Source: Tuctoria greenei
Lineage: Eukaryota > Streptophyta > Magnoliopsida > Poales > Poaceae
Direction: 5' to 3'
DNA length: 64,000 nucleotides
NCBI GenBank assembly: GCA_036927565.1
Contig: JAYESD010000001.1
Location: 1-64,000 of the forward strand
Positions within the stretch are counted from its first letter, which is position 1. Each line of letters opens with the position of its first letter. Below the pieces are notes generated by a model. The model made no database searches. It had not been told where the DNA came from and saw only the letters and a list, made by a program, of their open reading frames with translations. A program made the position numbers and the translations under genes. Shown here one piece after another: positions 45,659 to 56,926 of the stretch.

Positions 45659-48600
45659 TCAGTTGCTGCCGTCCTCCTGGCGTGCTCCAGCATACCCGTA
45701 CGGGTTCTTGCTGGCCCAGTTCCACAGGTCCCTGCACATCTCCTCGATCCCGTACTTTGCCCTGTTTGTTCGATTATATTTTGTTTTAGTTATCAGGATG
45801 CCGAATCCAACAGTCTTGGTAAAAATAATACTTAATGCAGTATAACCACTGACAGAAAACAAGTAGTACTTACTTCCATTTCAGTTCTTTTTCGGCCTTG
45901 GCAGTTGCAGCATAAACAGTCTCTGCATCTCCAGGTCTACGTCCGGCAAACACCAGCGGGATTTTCTGTTCATTATATGGAGTACATAGCCGCATATATA
46001 ACATTAGCAACAAGCTATGCATCATTTAAAATGTAGTCACAAAAAAATAGTCACCTTTCCAGAAGCCTTCTCGAATGCAGTTACCATTTCCAGGACGGAC
46101 GTTCCCTTTCCAGTTCCCAGATTGTATACCTCACAGCCTGTACAGGTTACGATCCATTACAACAAAGGACTGACCACAAGGCTGGCTGCACAGCTGTCAG
46201 TGTGAGCAAGGTCTTTACCTATTTTGTCAGAGTCTTCATAGAGCTTCCTCAAGGCTGCTATGTGCCCATCAGCCAGGTCAACGACATGTATGTAATCGCG
46301 GACCTGAATGCAGAAACCGATGAGCAAACTGGCCTGATTAGTAAAATGTAACCATATATACATATGAATATGGAATGCAAAATGTTGCCCACCCCTGTTC
46401 CATCATTTGTGTTGTAGTCAGTTCCATAGACTGTCAGATGAGGCCTCCTCCCAACAGCAACCTGCTGAACATATGGCATGAGGTTGTTGGGGATTCCGCA
46501 GGGGTCTTCACCAATGTATCCACTTGGATGAGCACCAACAGGGTTGAAGTATCTAAGCAATATAATCTTCCATTCAGGGTCTGAGCGATGCACATCGCGG
46601 CAGATATCTTCAATCACAAGCTGTCATAGAGATAGCGAGAGACATAAATTTTCTGTTTTTGTTCTGTTTAGAAGAACATTATCATAGTTCAGCGAGCCAA
46701 AACGAAATGGAACCTTGGTCCGGCCGTATGGGTTGGTGGCACACAGGGGGAATTCTTCAGTGCATGGCACTTCCTTGGGCCACCCGTAGACAGTTGCTGA
46801 TGACGAGAACACCAGCTGCAAAACATCCTCTGCAGTTAGGCGTCTGGATTTAATCTCTACGGTATTTCTACACAAGACAATAATAATCACATTTCCATTA
46901 AATTGTTTTCAGTTTTTTTGAGAACAAAACAAATTGTTTTAGAAAAAAGAAACACATTTCCATCAAAGAAAAAAAAAACAGAGTCGTGTAGGCCTGGGTG
47001 CATACGGGGAGGAAACAGAAACAGTTAGAAACGCAGCCAACAAAGGCAAGGCTGGGACCATCACATTCAAGATGAGGACAAGACTGTCACGGAGGTCATG
47101 GGTCCGTCTCGTCTCCGTGACATAGGTTTACAGCTTGGCACATGAATGATAAAGGCCTGGCTGGTCCAGAACCGAAGCAACTAATAACTAGAAGGCACTG
47201 GTATCCTGTGACTGTGACCCAGCAAAGCAATGCAAAGCAGGACAGCCAATGGAGACGGGAGTTTCCGTTGTAAAGCAAGCAAAGCAAAGCAATACAATGG
47301 AAGATAAGTACCTTCTTGCAGCCATGTGCGGCCATGACCTCGAGCAGGGTGATGGTGCCGACGAGGTTGTTGTCGTAGTAGAGCAGGGGCTTCTGCACGC
47401 TCTCGCCAACAGCCTTGAGCCCGGCGAAGTGAATCACAGCCTCAAACCTGCGCTCAAATTTTTACAGTAGTTATTGTTACAGTAAGAGGTAGTACATGAA
47501 GACTGAGGCTAGAATTCAATCATTCGACAACACCATAATAAGGCAAACAAAGGGCCAGAGTCACAAATGGGACAATCAAGCAGACAAATTAGCCTCTTAT
47601 TTAGCCGGTTCTGGTCTACTGGAGTAATAAGGAAAGTAAACAGTTGCCTAGTACGAACCAAACCGCCGGCCAATAGAAGGGCTAAAGAAATTATCTAGTG
47701 ATTTCTCCTCTTCGAAAAAAAAAGCAGAGAGAAGAAATTATCTAGTGCTGAAAAAAAAAGAAAGAAAGAAAGCAGCAGAGCAGAGCAGAGCATGCACCTG
47801 TGGGAAGAGAAGATGTCCTCCAGTGCGTGCCTGTCGCGGAGGTCAACCTGCAGCAGCAGAATCAGTAAATATATTAAGATGCCTGGGTCAAAAGGAAAAA
47901 TAATTCCTCGGAAAGATTGGAATCAAGTCAGATCAAGGGAACCTACAACACCATATGCGCAACCATGCGAGGAAGGGCGAGTTGACGTGCTGTCTTATTA
48001 CTTGGTACTACTATTTATTATTAGTAGCAGTGATTTATTAGTAATAGTGAGGGAGAGAAGAAATCGAGGTTCCAGAGGAGGAACCGAGGGCAAGGGAGAG
48101 GGCCGGCCGCGGCTGACCCACGACGCGTTTTCCCAGGGCAACGCGTCCTACACGCGTGGCATGGAATGGAATGGAAAGGAAATGGAATTGGACTTGGAAG
48201 CAACGAACCATTAGCGGCGCACGCATCCGCCCCGCCCGTCAATATCGACGACCCATGGCCATGGGGAAGACGGAAGGAAGGAAGGAAGGAGGCACAGAAA
48301 AAAAAAAAACATAGGAGCCACGGCCATGGCGTGACCCACCCACCCGCCGCCGGCTGGGCTGGGCTGTGCTGTGCTGTGCTGTGCTGGAAAAATAAAGATG
48401 CGGTTTCTCTGCACCAGGACAGCACAAGACAACAGGACCAACCGCCAGCGGTGCTCCCAAGGGAAGCGGGAAGGGAAGATGGGACTCTGCTCGGCAACCG
48501 CCATCTGGTTTAATTTTCGTTCAATGAAATCAAGGGAGGCAGAGAGAGTAACCGCAGCGTCACCGTGAGGAAGAGGAATACTAATAAAGATCCGCAAAAG

Positions 48601-48821
48601 GCGGAAGGAAGCAAGGAAGGTACCTTGTGGAAGAGGAGGTTTGCGGCGTCGTGTCCTCCGGCGAGTTCTGCGACGCGGACGAGGGCGGCCTGCGAGGCGT
48701 TGTCGAGGTTGTCGACGACCACCACGCGGAAGCCCTGCTGGAGAAGCTGCAGCACCGTGTGGCTGCCGATGTATCCGGCGCCGCCGGTCACCAGGATGGT
48801 CCGCACCAAAGCCGAAACCAT
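45659..48821 (-). CDS. UGE1: UDP-glucose 4-epimerase
   Basis: Cytosolic short-chain dehydrogenase-fold enzyme interconverting UDP-glucose and UDP-galactose with bound NAD, supplying galactose for cell walls. Nine exons (48624-48821, 47798-47847, 47312-47447, 46714-46815, 46393-46620, 46219-46303, 46055-46137, 45874-45965, 45659-45761) join in frame to 358 residues. It has the NAD-binding TGGAGYIGSHTVLQLL, then FEAVIHFAGLKAVGESVQKP, the catalytic Ser/Tyr/Lys region LVFSSSATVYG ... NPYGRTK, RYFNPVGAHPSGYIGEDPCG and VRDYIHVVDLADGHIAALRK, ending ARQEDGSN. All catalytic residues are visible. Which rice UGE paralogue it matches (UGE1 suspected from neighbours) is inference. Confidence 0.95.
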
Positions 48822-48963
48822 CTTCTCTTTTTGATTTGGGGGGGTCGAAGGGGAGGAAGACGACGACGGATGATGAGTTGATTGCCTAGCTCGCTCGCCC
48901 TCTCTCTGTTTCTGAAGTCCTGATGAGTCCTGCCGCCTTCGCAAACCCGTCTCTGGAAGAAGC

Positions 48964-48972
48964 ACATATATA
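48964..48972 (-). promoter_or_regulatory. TATA-like box of UGE
   Basis: The minus strand reads TTCTATATATGTGC, ~145 nt upstream of the start codon, followed by a short leader. Confidence 0.4.
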
Positions 48973-49272
48973 GAAGAAGAAGAACGGGGAACCTGAACGG
49001 AAACTGGTGGGCCCTCTCCACCAGTCAGTGCAGTCAACCAGGATGCTCTGCCTCCGCCGCGGGCGCGCGCGAGGATTCCGGATGCTCTCCGCGATGGCCG
49101 CCACGTCACACCTCCTCAGCCGTCCAAGCGTACGTACCAAAACTATGAATTTCAGAATCTCTCTCTCTCTCTTTCTTTTTCTTAGTAGTGACAAAATAGA
49201 TATAATTACAACCTTTTCAATACAGATGATACGTACAGGTTGACCATCATGTCATGAGAGAAGAAAACATAT

Positions 49273-49355
49273 ACTCCCTCCTTTCTCAAAAGATTGTCAC
49301 CTTCTAGTACAAAAATGAACTAGAAGGTGACAATCTTTTGAGAAAGGAGGGAGTA
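49273..49355. mobile_element. Stowaway MITE, near-identical to 38587-38670
   Basis: Same 39-bp arms as the copy at 38587; only the loop differs (AAAAATGA against ATTTTTGT-like). Perfect TA flanks. Confidence 0.92.
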
Positions 49356-50324
49356 TTTTTTTTTTGCCGGGAGAGCAGAAACAAATAAATAGCACTGCAA
49401 GTGAAAAAGTTTAATTACTGCTATTGATTTAAATGATTCCAAATAATACCATTTAGTAATTACTTCTCCTTCTCGAATAGAAATGGAATTTTTTCATTGC
49501 TGCCATTTATTAAAACGATTCCTATTAATACAATTTAGTAATTCACTTTCATATCCGGCCCATGAGTGTGTACTTACTTCCCTTTCTCATGTGATTGCAA
49601 AAGGATTTTCTATCTACAAATTAACGTGGGGATCCCATCCAACATAATCTCGTCCTTTGTTTATCAATCTTCTTTCGATTCCAGGGATCCGATCCTTTGT
49701 TTATTGAAACAACGGCCGCGCGGGGAAGGAGAAGCTAAGGATGTGGAATTGTGGATACGTGGTCGTGGTGTCCATGGATTTTGACGTCTATCTCGCGCGG
49801 CCTAACTCTACTTCTTCGGAATTATTGCGTCATCATACGACGATACGCGACGTACGCGACGCGTATCTGGTGGAATGGATAGGATCACCGGCCGCGCGCG
49901 GGCCGAGTCGCGCTATCTATCTGACCAGCTGCTCGATCGTCGTCGTCTTCGCCTGCCTCTGCATGCCTAGATCAAAGTCCAACTAACCAAGTACGTATAC
50001 GTCGTTGCACGGCCACATCGTCCACTGTATCTATCTATGCTAGTATGCGGATGCGGAGGGCGGCGGCAGGAGAAATAGCTAGCTAGCTCAGGATGATGGA
50101 TGGATGGAATGAATGAAGCGTGTGACGCATGCATTGGTCTTCCGTGTTCCCTTTCCAATGTGTTTTAATTTGCTCGTCGTTGTATTCCATTGGTTCCATG
50201 GACGGTGCATGCATGGTGGTCGTTTGACAATTAAGGACCTCTCAATCTGAGCACGGAAGAAGATCAGTTTCTTCGATTAATTGATTGGTGTTTTGGTCGG
50301 TAGTGTCCAGATGGATCGCGCGCC

Positions 50325-51000
50325 GAATTTTTTTTATTAATATACGATTTTGAAATGTTTTTAATATAAACAACACAAAAAATGAAAAATTTTCAAAACT
50401 AACTCACCTTCGTATGTGCCACATACGAAATTCGTTTTAAGCTGACGCATATATATTTTATTGAGTTTTGAACCTCAGTTTTGAAATATTTAGAGGTACA
50501 ATTGCTCCAAATTGTTATAACATAAATTATAGTACTAGTTCTGGTGAGTCTAAGAAATAGATTTCCAATATATTTCGTACATTGAATTGAGAGATATTGA
50601 TTTTCGAAGTTGGTATTATGATCACAAAAACTGAATGATTGTGATCGTATTACACAATTCAATATTCAATAATTTTTGATTCCCAATACTACAACTATAT
50701 GTTCCTCATTGCATAAAAAACTTCACAATCTACTCTACGTTTTGTATTTTGGAAACACTTTCAAATTCTTACTCTAAATATTTCAAAACTGAGGTTCAAA
50801 ACTCAATAAAACATACCTGCGTCAGCTTAAAACGAATTTCGTATGGGGCACATACGAAATTTGAATTTCGTATGTGCCACATACGAAATTTAAATTTCGT
50901 ATGTGACACATACGAAGGTGGGTTAGTTTTGAAAATTTTTTATTTTGTGTGTTTTTTATATTAAAAACGTTTAAAAAACGTATATTAATAAAAAAAATTC
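50325..51000. mobile_element. Mutator-like MITE, 676 bp, 10-bp TSD
   Basis: Flanked by a perfect ATCGCGCGCC duplication (50315-50324 and 51001-51010). Terminal inverted repeats start GAATTTTTTTTATTAATATA and run ~170 bp with minor differences (for example ACGAATTTCGTATG on one side, CATACGAAATTCGT on the other). Inside the right arm, the ~22-bp palindrome TTCGTATGTGCCACATACGAA is present in three variants (50835-50920), while the left arm has one. No transposase. Long TIRs and a 9-11-bp duplication point to a MULE derivative. Confidence 0.88.
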
Positions 51001-51043
51001 ATCGCGCGCCCATGCAATTGACTCACTGACGTACGTATTGTTG

Positions 51044-51148
51044 TACTCCCTCCTTATTCTTTTAATTGACGTTTCTTACAAAGAAATGAACTACAAATGA
51101 ACTAATGGCTGGTGTCCGAACGTCAAACAAAAAGATAAAGAGGGAGTA
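51044..51148. mobile_element. Stowaway-like MITE (105 bp)
   Basis: TACTCCCTCCTTATTCTTTT ... AAAAAGATAAAGAGGGAGTA. The inner AATTGACGTTTCTTACAAAG and CCGAACGTCAAACAAA are the same subfamily as 52449-52552. Confidence 0.85.
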
Positions 51149-52448
51149 CTTAATTAGGACACGTACACGTACGTACGTAGTAATACCGGTATACAAGAAG
51201 TTCGATGAAGAAGTGAATGAATCGCACAAGCTGTTATTATTAGCAGATCAGATCACCAATTACGACTGAATGAGTCGTTGAGGTGGACGGTTGGCATGCG
51301 CTTGAATTGGACTTGGACCGTCCGTCCGTCCGGGGGATTATATTCCACCGAAACATCAGCAGCCTATATTATTCATGGTACGTACGTCAAAGAACAGCAA
51401 GTGCTAGCTTTCCTCATCCTACGACTCCATTGTCCATTCCATTCCACTCCACGTGCTGTACCGTGTTTTTGTTGATTTACATTGGTGCATGCCTGTCTTT
51501 TGTTGGGCCACGCCAAGGCCAATAAATCTTTTACGTATCTTTCTTTGTTGTCTTGATCGACTCAAGCAACTTGTTGATGCATGCATCTACTCGTATATTG
51601 CTTGTGCAGCGATTGAACCTAAATATTCCCAGCTCGTCAAGGCATTGACCCGGGCTTATAGTTGATTAGCAAGCTAAGCTACAATTTTTTGCTTGCTTGT
51701 TTTTGTCGATGCCTAATGACTCATTAAATGCCCCCCCCTCTCCCCTTTAATTTCACCCCAACCAATTCGTTCCCCCAATCCATTCAATTCATCCTTAGGT
51801 TGCCATTTTATCTGTAAACTAAAATTGTTGTTCCAACGACAGCGATTTTAAAACAGATGGGAGGGTAGCCTGTGCTGCATGCCGAACAATCGACCGACCG
51901 GACATCAGCAGCAAGCAGTGTTGTCGCTCTGCATTCGTGTGCTGGAAAGGAATGTTGTCCTCCGAGTACGAAGAAGAATTACAGTGTCCAATGAATGATG
52001 TTCATCTCTCCTGGCGCGCACATGCACTGGACGGACATCTGCTGCTGCTTCATTCATCAGATGATTAGCTAGTCGTTGATGGATTCTTCATACCTGCCGC
52101 AACTGCAGGCCCAACGGACAACGGTGCTAACCGAATATACTATCAAGGGGCAGGGCAGCAGCCTAATAGCGAACAGCTGCCTAACCTCCTCATTTAGCTA
52201 CTGAACGAACAAGGTTCTGATGATCTGTAAGAAGAAACAGCCCAGCCAACTACTGCCTGCGTACACTGATTCAAGGGCTCTTCGATCACTATATTCGACA
52301 ATTTGGAGCTAATTAACAAAGCTTTCTTTGCTGTACAGTGCGGTCCTTTGTACTAAGCACAGTACTCATTTGGATGCACGTGAAACTAATCATAAGCATG
52401 TTGTATTCTCTAATGATTATGTCTGTCAAACATTTTGCTGCAAAATAA

Positions 52449-52552
52449 TACTCTCTCCTTATCTTTTTAATTGACATTTCTTACAAAAAAAAAAAGCTAC
52501 AAATGAACTAAAGATTGATGTCCGAACGTCAAACAAAACGATAGAGGGAGTA
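52449..52552. mobile_element. Stowaway-like MITE (104 bp)
   Basis: TACTCTCTCCTTATCTTTTT ... AACGATAGAGGGAGTA, with AATTGACATTTCTTAC / TGTCCGAACGTCAAAC inner arms. Confidence 0.85.
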
Positions 52553-52830
52553 ACAAGAAAATGTGTCAGTTCAGTTCAGCGGCCCTTGCTTGTTGCCTTC
52601 TCCTAGTAATGCCAATGTCATTGCCACGAAAAAAGGATTAAAACTACCAGCACAACGGAAAATACAAAAGCATTCATCGATTCACACTAAGCAACGGCAG
52701 CCGTGACACATGTTCTTCAGCCTCAGTAGATTAGATGATGCTACATCCCGGCATTCGGCCAACTACTTCATCCAGTCCACAAACTATCCGTAACAAGTAC
52801 TAGTACATCTCATCCCCGCAACCGCAATGG

Positions 52831-54088
52831 TCAGTGGATGACAGGCTTCAACGGGTGCGCTCGTAGCTTTGACAGGTCCAACCTTGCATCCAGGTCTTCA
52901 TCCACCTCCCCAACAACACTTCTGCAAATGTCACAACACGCGCGCGCGCATGAGAGCAATAGTTAGGTTCAGCTAAACTGACCACTAAACAGGTCAACAA
53001 CGTATACAAAAACACTGAACAACCAAAAGATAACTTACATATTGTCACCCCTGATAATGTACAAACCAAGCACAAGCTGCTGAACGCCCTCCTGCAAGAA
53101 CAACAATTTCTCTCATGAGTACACTGCTAAACAGAAACAAGAGAACTATGAGAGAGGAGAGAGACATGTCCACTATGCTAATATCTCTGTTTCAAAACAG
53201 ATGATGCTAGTTAGTTCAGAATTGAACTAATCAACATCATTTACTTTGAAACGGAGGGAGTACAAAAGAAGATTTGGGTAACTGTTTCAGATTTTAACCA
53301 GTTGAGGACCAATATATCAGACAATGGGCTGGGGACACAATCACAATCAAATAAAGAACCAGCAGATATCATATTCCTTCAGACTGTTAATATACTGATT
53401 ATGCGTTTTGACATCAGACTTCCAAACAAAAGAGTTATGGTATCATGGAAAAAATAAACGGGCACAAGCATTTACCATTTCTAACAGAAAATTTCCTCCT
53501 GACCATAACATTAATTCCAAACAGGGCACTGTAAGGAAATTTGCTTAAAATGACTGGAGTCACTGCACACACGAAATGGAACTGGAACAGGCATCTAACA
53601 TGACCAAAAGGTTAGATTGGAGCTGTAAATGGCATATAATAGCATGCAGCATGCTAATAGTATCACACTACAAGAAACAAATGGAGGAGAGGTTATGAAC
53701 CTAATTGAGGATTGTGAAAATAATTGATTGGAGAAGCTAAGCTTACCTTTGTGGAATAGACCCTCTCATGGGACTCGTCGAGGATGATGTTGGTCGCCTG
53801 ATCGAATCCTCTCAACGTGCCCTGCAGCAACAAGAATCCCTTATTAGTGACACAGCAAGACACACGTACGAAGGAGGGTGCCGGAGTGGTGAGTGGCGGC
53901 TTGCTTACCACGATGTTGCGACCATCGTTTGTGATGACGGAGATCACCTCTGCGGGCCAGAAGAAAAGGAGAACATCACCATCAGCAAACAAGGATCCGG
54001 AAGCAGAAATCTTCGTGGACAGAGAGAGAGAAAGAGAGAGAGACTCACGGTCCACGAGCGACTCGAGCGTCGGACCGCCTGACGCCAT
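52831..54088 (-). CDS. LSM8: LSM8, Sm-like U6 snRNA-binding protein
   Basis: Subunit of the nuclear LSM2-8 ring that binds the U6 snRNA 3' end and supports splicing. Five exons (54049-54088, 53909-53949, 53747-53821, 53039-53091, 52831-52921) join in frame to 99 residues, the family's size. The sequence opens MASGGPTLESLVDQ, with Sm1 VISVITNDGRNIVGTLRGFD and QATNIILDESHERVYS, Sm2 GVQQLVLGLYIIRGDNISVV, and the LSM8 tail LRAHPLKPVIH. Nothing is missing. Introns are unremarkable except for a MITE in intron 3 (53182-53262). Confidence 0.95.
53182..53262. mobile_element. Stowaway-like MITE in an LSM8 intron
   Basis: TATCTCTGTTTCAAAACAGA ... TTTACTTTGAAACGGAGGGAGTA. The inner TGATGCTAGTTAGTTCA / TGAACTAATCAACATCA arms pair. 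Confidence 0.8.
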
Positions 54089-54752
54089 CCTGTACCGTCG
54101 AGGGAGGGATCGGGTACCGCCGCCGCTCCTCTCGCCGGAGTTGTTTTTTTTTTCTTCTTCTTTGTGACGGGTCGCCGGAATTGTTAAAACCCTAGCTTTT
54201 CATTTCTTCTTGCGATTGCGAATGGCCTCCTCTCCTCCGTTCCCGGGTGGGCTGGGCTGATATGGGCTCCATTCCACCACCTTACTAGGAGATCCCCAGG
54301 CCTTGAAATGACATTTGGGCCGTCGTTTCTTTTCAGCCCGACTCTAGTGATCATCATGACAAAAACGAACGTTCAGCTCTAAAAAATTCACGGCTCCGAT
54401 CCAAACAGCCCAAAAAAATTCAGACCCACACCTGAAGACTGAGTTATTAAGAAGGATATCATCACCTTCGCAGACCAATCAATTAAAGGTTTTTACTTGT
54501 CTCTGCAGTGTACGTACGTAGGATCATCATCTTGGCAGTCGTCGCAGCCATATTTAATTTAAAAGAAGTGATTGAATTGGAGGTGTATAGCATTTGACTT
54601 GTCTTCTTCAATTTCATCATCACATCAAGGAAAATGATTCTTTTTTCTTTTTGCTTCGGGTCTAATTTGAATCTACGTAAACGAAATGAAAAATCTTTAT
54701 CGCTTCCTGTAATTAATTAAGCTAGGAGGCAACGACAGTGATCATCTGCTAA
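54089..54752. other. LSM8 promoter and LBD 3' region
   Basis: The LSM8 leader and promoter are at the left; the LBD 3' end is at the right. No repeat family or gene recognised. Confidence 0.4.
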
Positions 54753-55643
54753 TTAAAGGAAGCGGAGTCCGAGGAAAGCAGGCTCGGCGTCGGTGGTGCA
54801 TCGTCCTGTTGCTGCGGGGGGGTTGTTGGAGCCGGAGGATGTTGGTGGAGGCGCGAGGCCAAGCGCAAGCGAGAGGTCAAGGCCCAGCAGCTGCTCTTTC
54901 TCATCTGCTTCCGTCTTACTGCGAGTGCTCTGCTGCTGCTGCTGCTCGACTTCTTGAGGTTGCTGGTTGTTGTGGTCGGCCTGGCTGACGTGGGAGCCCG
55001 CCGCCTCCGCAGAGGCCTCCTGCTCCTGGTCGTCGTCGTTGTCATGTTGTTGATGGTCGTCGTCAGACACAGCAGAACCTTGCTGACGACGATGCTTGGG
55101 CTTCTTGTTGTTGTTGCTGCAGGTGCAGGCAGATGAGGATGTGCGCTTCTTCTTCTTGTTGCTGTTGCTCTTACCGTCGGAGACGTGTCGGATGTCGTAG
55201 TAGGCCTTATTATTGTCCTTGTTGTGTGGGGGGAGGTGGAGGAGGTCTGCAGGGGTTGCGGCAAAGGCGGCAGCGGCGTCGTCATCGGAGATCCGGACGA
55301 TGGGCGCGCCCTTGAGGACGGCCTCGACCGCCGCCTGGCAGAGGTGCCAGTTGCCCGACCAGAGCAGCCCCACGGAGCCGTAGACGGGGTTGACGATGCG
55401 GCCGCAGGCCTCGTAGAGGAGGGAGCGGAAGACGGCCGCCGGCCTCTGCTGCAGGTGGTGGTCTTCGGCGGCGGCGTCGATGAGGTTGAGCAGGCCGGCG
55501 CGGCCGTAGAACTTGGCGAGGAAGAGGGTGGCGTTGGACTGCGCGTCGGGGCTCTTGATCCACTGCAGGCAGGGGCGGATGGAGCAGGAGTCGCTGCAGC
55601 CCTTGCGAAGCACGCGGCAGCCGTTGCAGCTCAGCTTCGTCAT
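54753..55643 (-). CDS. LBD class II transcription repressor (LBD37/38/39 type)
   Basis: Intronless as read, 296 residues. The N-terminus MTKLSCNGCRVLRKGCSDSC carries the LOB zinc motif CX2CX6CX3C. Then come SIRPCLQWIKSPDAQSNATL, the GAS-like block FLAKFYGRAGLLNLIDAAAE and RSLLYEACGRIVNPVYGSVG, all typical of class II, which lacks the class I leucine zipper. The C-terminus is rich in Asn, Gln, Asp and Lys, with an EAR-like repressor motif GLDLSLALGL near residue 260. Class II members repress anthocyanin and nitrate-response genes in Arabidopsis and respond to nitrogen; the role here is inferred. The ATG at 55643 is preferred because translation from it starts the LOB domain as in the family; the upstream in-frame ATG at 55784 would add an unlikely Pro/Thr-rich leader. 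Confidence 0.92.
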   Translation of the reverse strand: MTKLSCNGCRVLRKGCSDSCSIRPCLQWIKSPDAQSNATLFLAKFYGRAGLLNLIDAAAEDHHLQQRPAAVFRSLLYEACGRIVNPVYGSVGLLWSGNWHLCQAAVEAVLKGAPIVRISDDDAAAAFAATPADLLHLPPHNKDNNKAYYDIRHVSDGKSNSNKKKKRTSSSACTCSNNNKKPKHRRQQGSAVSDDDHQQHDNDDDQEQEASAEAAGSHVSQADHNNQQPQEVEQQQQQSTRSKTEADEKEQLLGLDLSLALGLAPPPTSSGSNNPPAATGRCTTDAEPAFLGLRFL

Positions 55644-55785
55644 GCTGATGGTGTGTGTGTCTCTCTCTCTCGATCCTCTCTGGATCCTCTCTTCTTCTTC
55701 TTCTTCTGGTAGATAGAGGAGGATGGTGATGATGTGAGGAGTAATGGTTGTGGTGGAGGAGAGAGGAGGAGGAGGAGCCTCCACA

Positions 55786-55793
55786 CTTTTATA
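55786..55793 (-). promoter_or_regulatory. TATA box of the LBD gene
   Basis: The minus strand reads GGTATAAAAGTG, ~145 nt upstream of the preferred start codon. This supports the 55643 start, since the 55784 ATG would lie almost on top of the TATA box. Confidence 0.55.
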
Positions 55794-55799
55794 CCTGTA

Positions 55800-56926
55800 C
55801 TACGTACGTACTACTCCTACCCATCATCTATCGAGAGAAACAAACTGGGAACGGCGACGCCGCCAGTGGTTTTCTGAAAACTGGGGACGGCGCCGCGTCC
55901 GTCCCAGGATCCCGTCCATTCGTCGGCTGACGGGTCGTTAGCTACGTTTCTGTGAGCACATCGCAGACAGTATTGGTTAAGCTAAGCCAGCTGTGACGAA
56001 GACGTGCGTGGCCATCGACCGAGACAGAGCGCGAGCGAGGATAATACCACGGCACGGCAGCAGCTGAAACTGAAACCAGCGGGCGGGACGCAATCCGGTG
56101 TGCTCGCTCGCTCCCTCCCTCCCTCCCTCCCACGGTTTTGGATTCTGGCTGGTTTCCCCAAAACCAGGGAAAGTTAGGGGAAAACACCACGAGCCTCTGC
56201 CAACACCCAGCTTCTGTTTTAATATTGCTGTCAGCAAAGGACGATTCCTAGTACTACACCGGATGAACGTGGAAATGCGGCTGTCTGTCTCCTGATTTTA
56301 TTCAGTTCCAGATCTCCGATATGAAGGATGGTACGCGGCGTATATTATTTGCGTATAAATAATGTAAAACAACAGGCATCACGCTTCAATTAAATTATTT
56401 TTGTCAGCACAAGCTACGACGATTCATGATCAGTTGATTTACTAAGATTCCTAGTACGTACGCAGGATGAACGTGAACCGATCCATCTGATTTCATTATA
56501 GAGTAGTAGTACTGTATTAGTTTGTTCCTTCGAAAATCACAAGGTCGCTGTTGGTGCGCAGTGATCTGTCCGGACCCGTCTCAATGCAACTTGTTGCTTC
56601 TGAGTCCATCCACAGTTTTGGGAACCCAATAAGCGGTTTTCCCTTGATCCCGGCGCCCGGTTTTCTTGGAACCTCTAGCCTCTCTCTCTCTCTCTCTTTC
56701 TCTGGTAAGTTGCTTTCAATCTCAAACCAATCCATTTCTTATTTGGCTCCTTCTGACTCTCAAAGCTTTACTCCCCGTGCAGCTACTCCTTTAATTACTG
56801 TATTTTTCTCCCTGTACAATTTACAGCCTACTATAGTGGAGATTAGTACGTAGCATTACAAGCTACAGTAATAATTTGGCTTCTTCTGACTCTCAAAGTT
56901 TTGTCCCTGTCTTTGGCTATCGTTGC
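55800..56926. other. LBD promoter and OSCA 3' region
   Basis: No gene recognised. (CTCC)n at 56110-56130, (CT)n at 56680-56702. TTGGCTCCTTCTGACTCTCAAAGC (56742) and TTGGCTTCTTCTGACTCTCA (56876) form a short direct repeat in the OSCA downstream region. Confidence 0.4.

Larger units (their letters stand above)
48973..52830. other. Intergenic region, UGE promoter to LSM8 3' end
   Basis: No supported gene over ~3.9 kb. It holds the UGE promoter, MITEs at 49273, 51044 and 52449, a degraded half-MITE at 51815-51868 and the 676-bp Mutator-like MITE at 50325-51000. Short open frames lack domains. Confidence 0.5.

Noticed and set aside
48021..48597. Open frames in the first UGE intron
   Set aside because: They lie in intron 1 of UGE, overlap GC-rich repeats (GCTGTGCTGTGCTGTGCTG near 48361) and have no domain.
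55644..55784. Upstream in-frame ATG extending the LBD protein by 47 residues
   Set aside because: The extension is Pro/Thr/Glu-rich and unlike the family; a TATA box at 55786-55793 abuts this ATG, so the transcript should start downstream of it.
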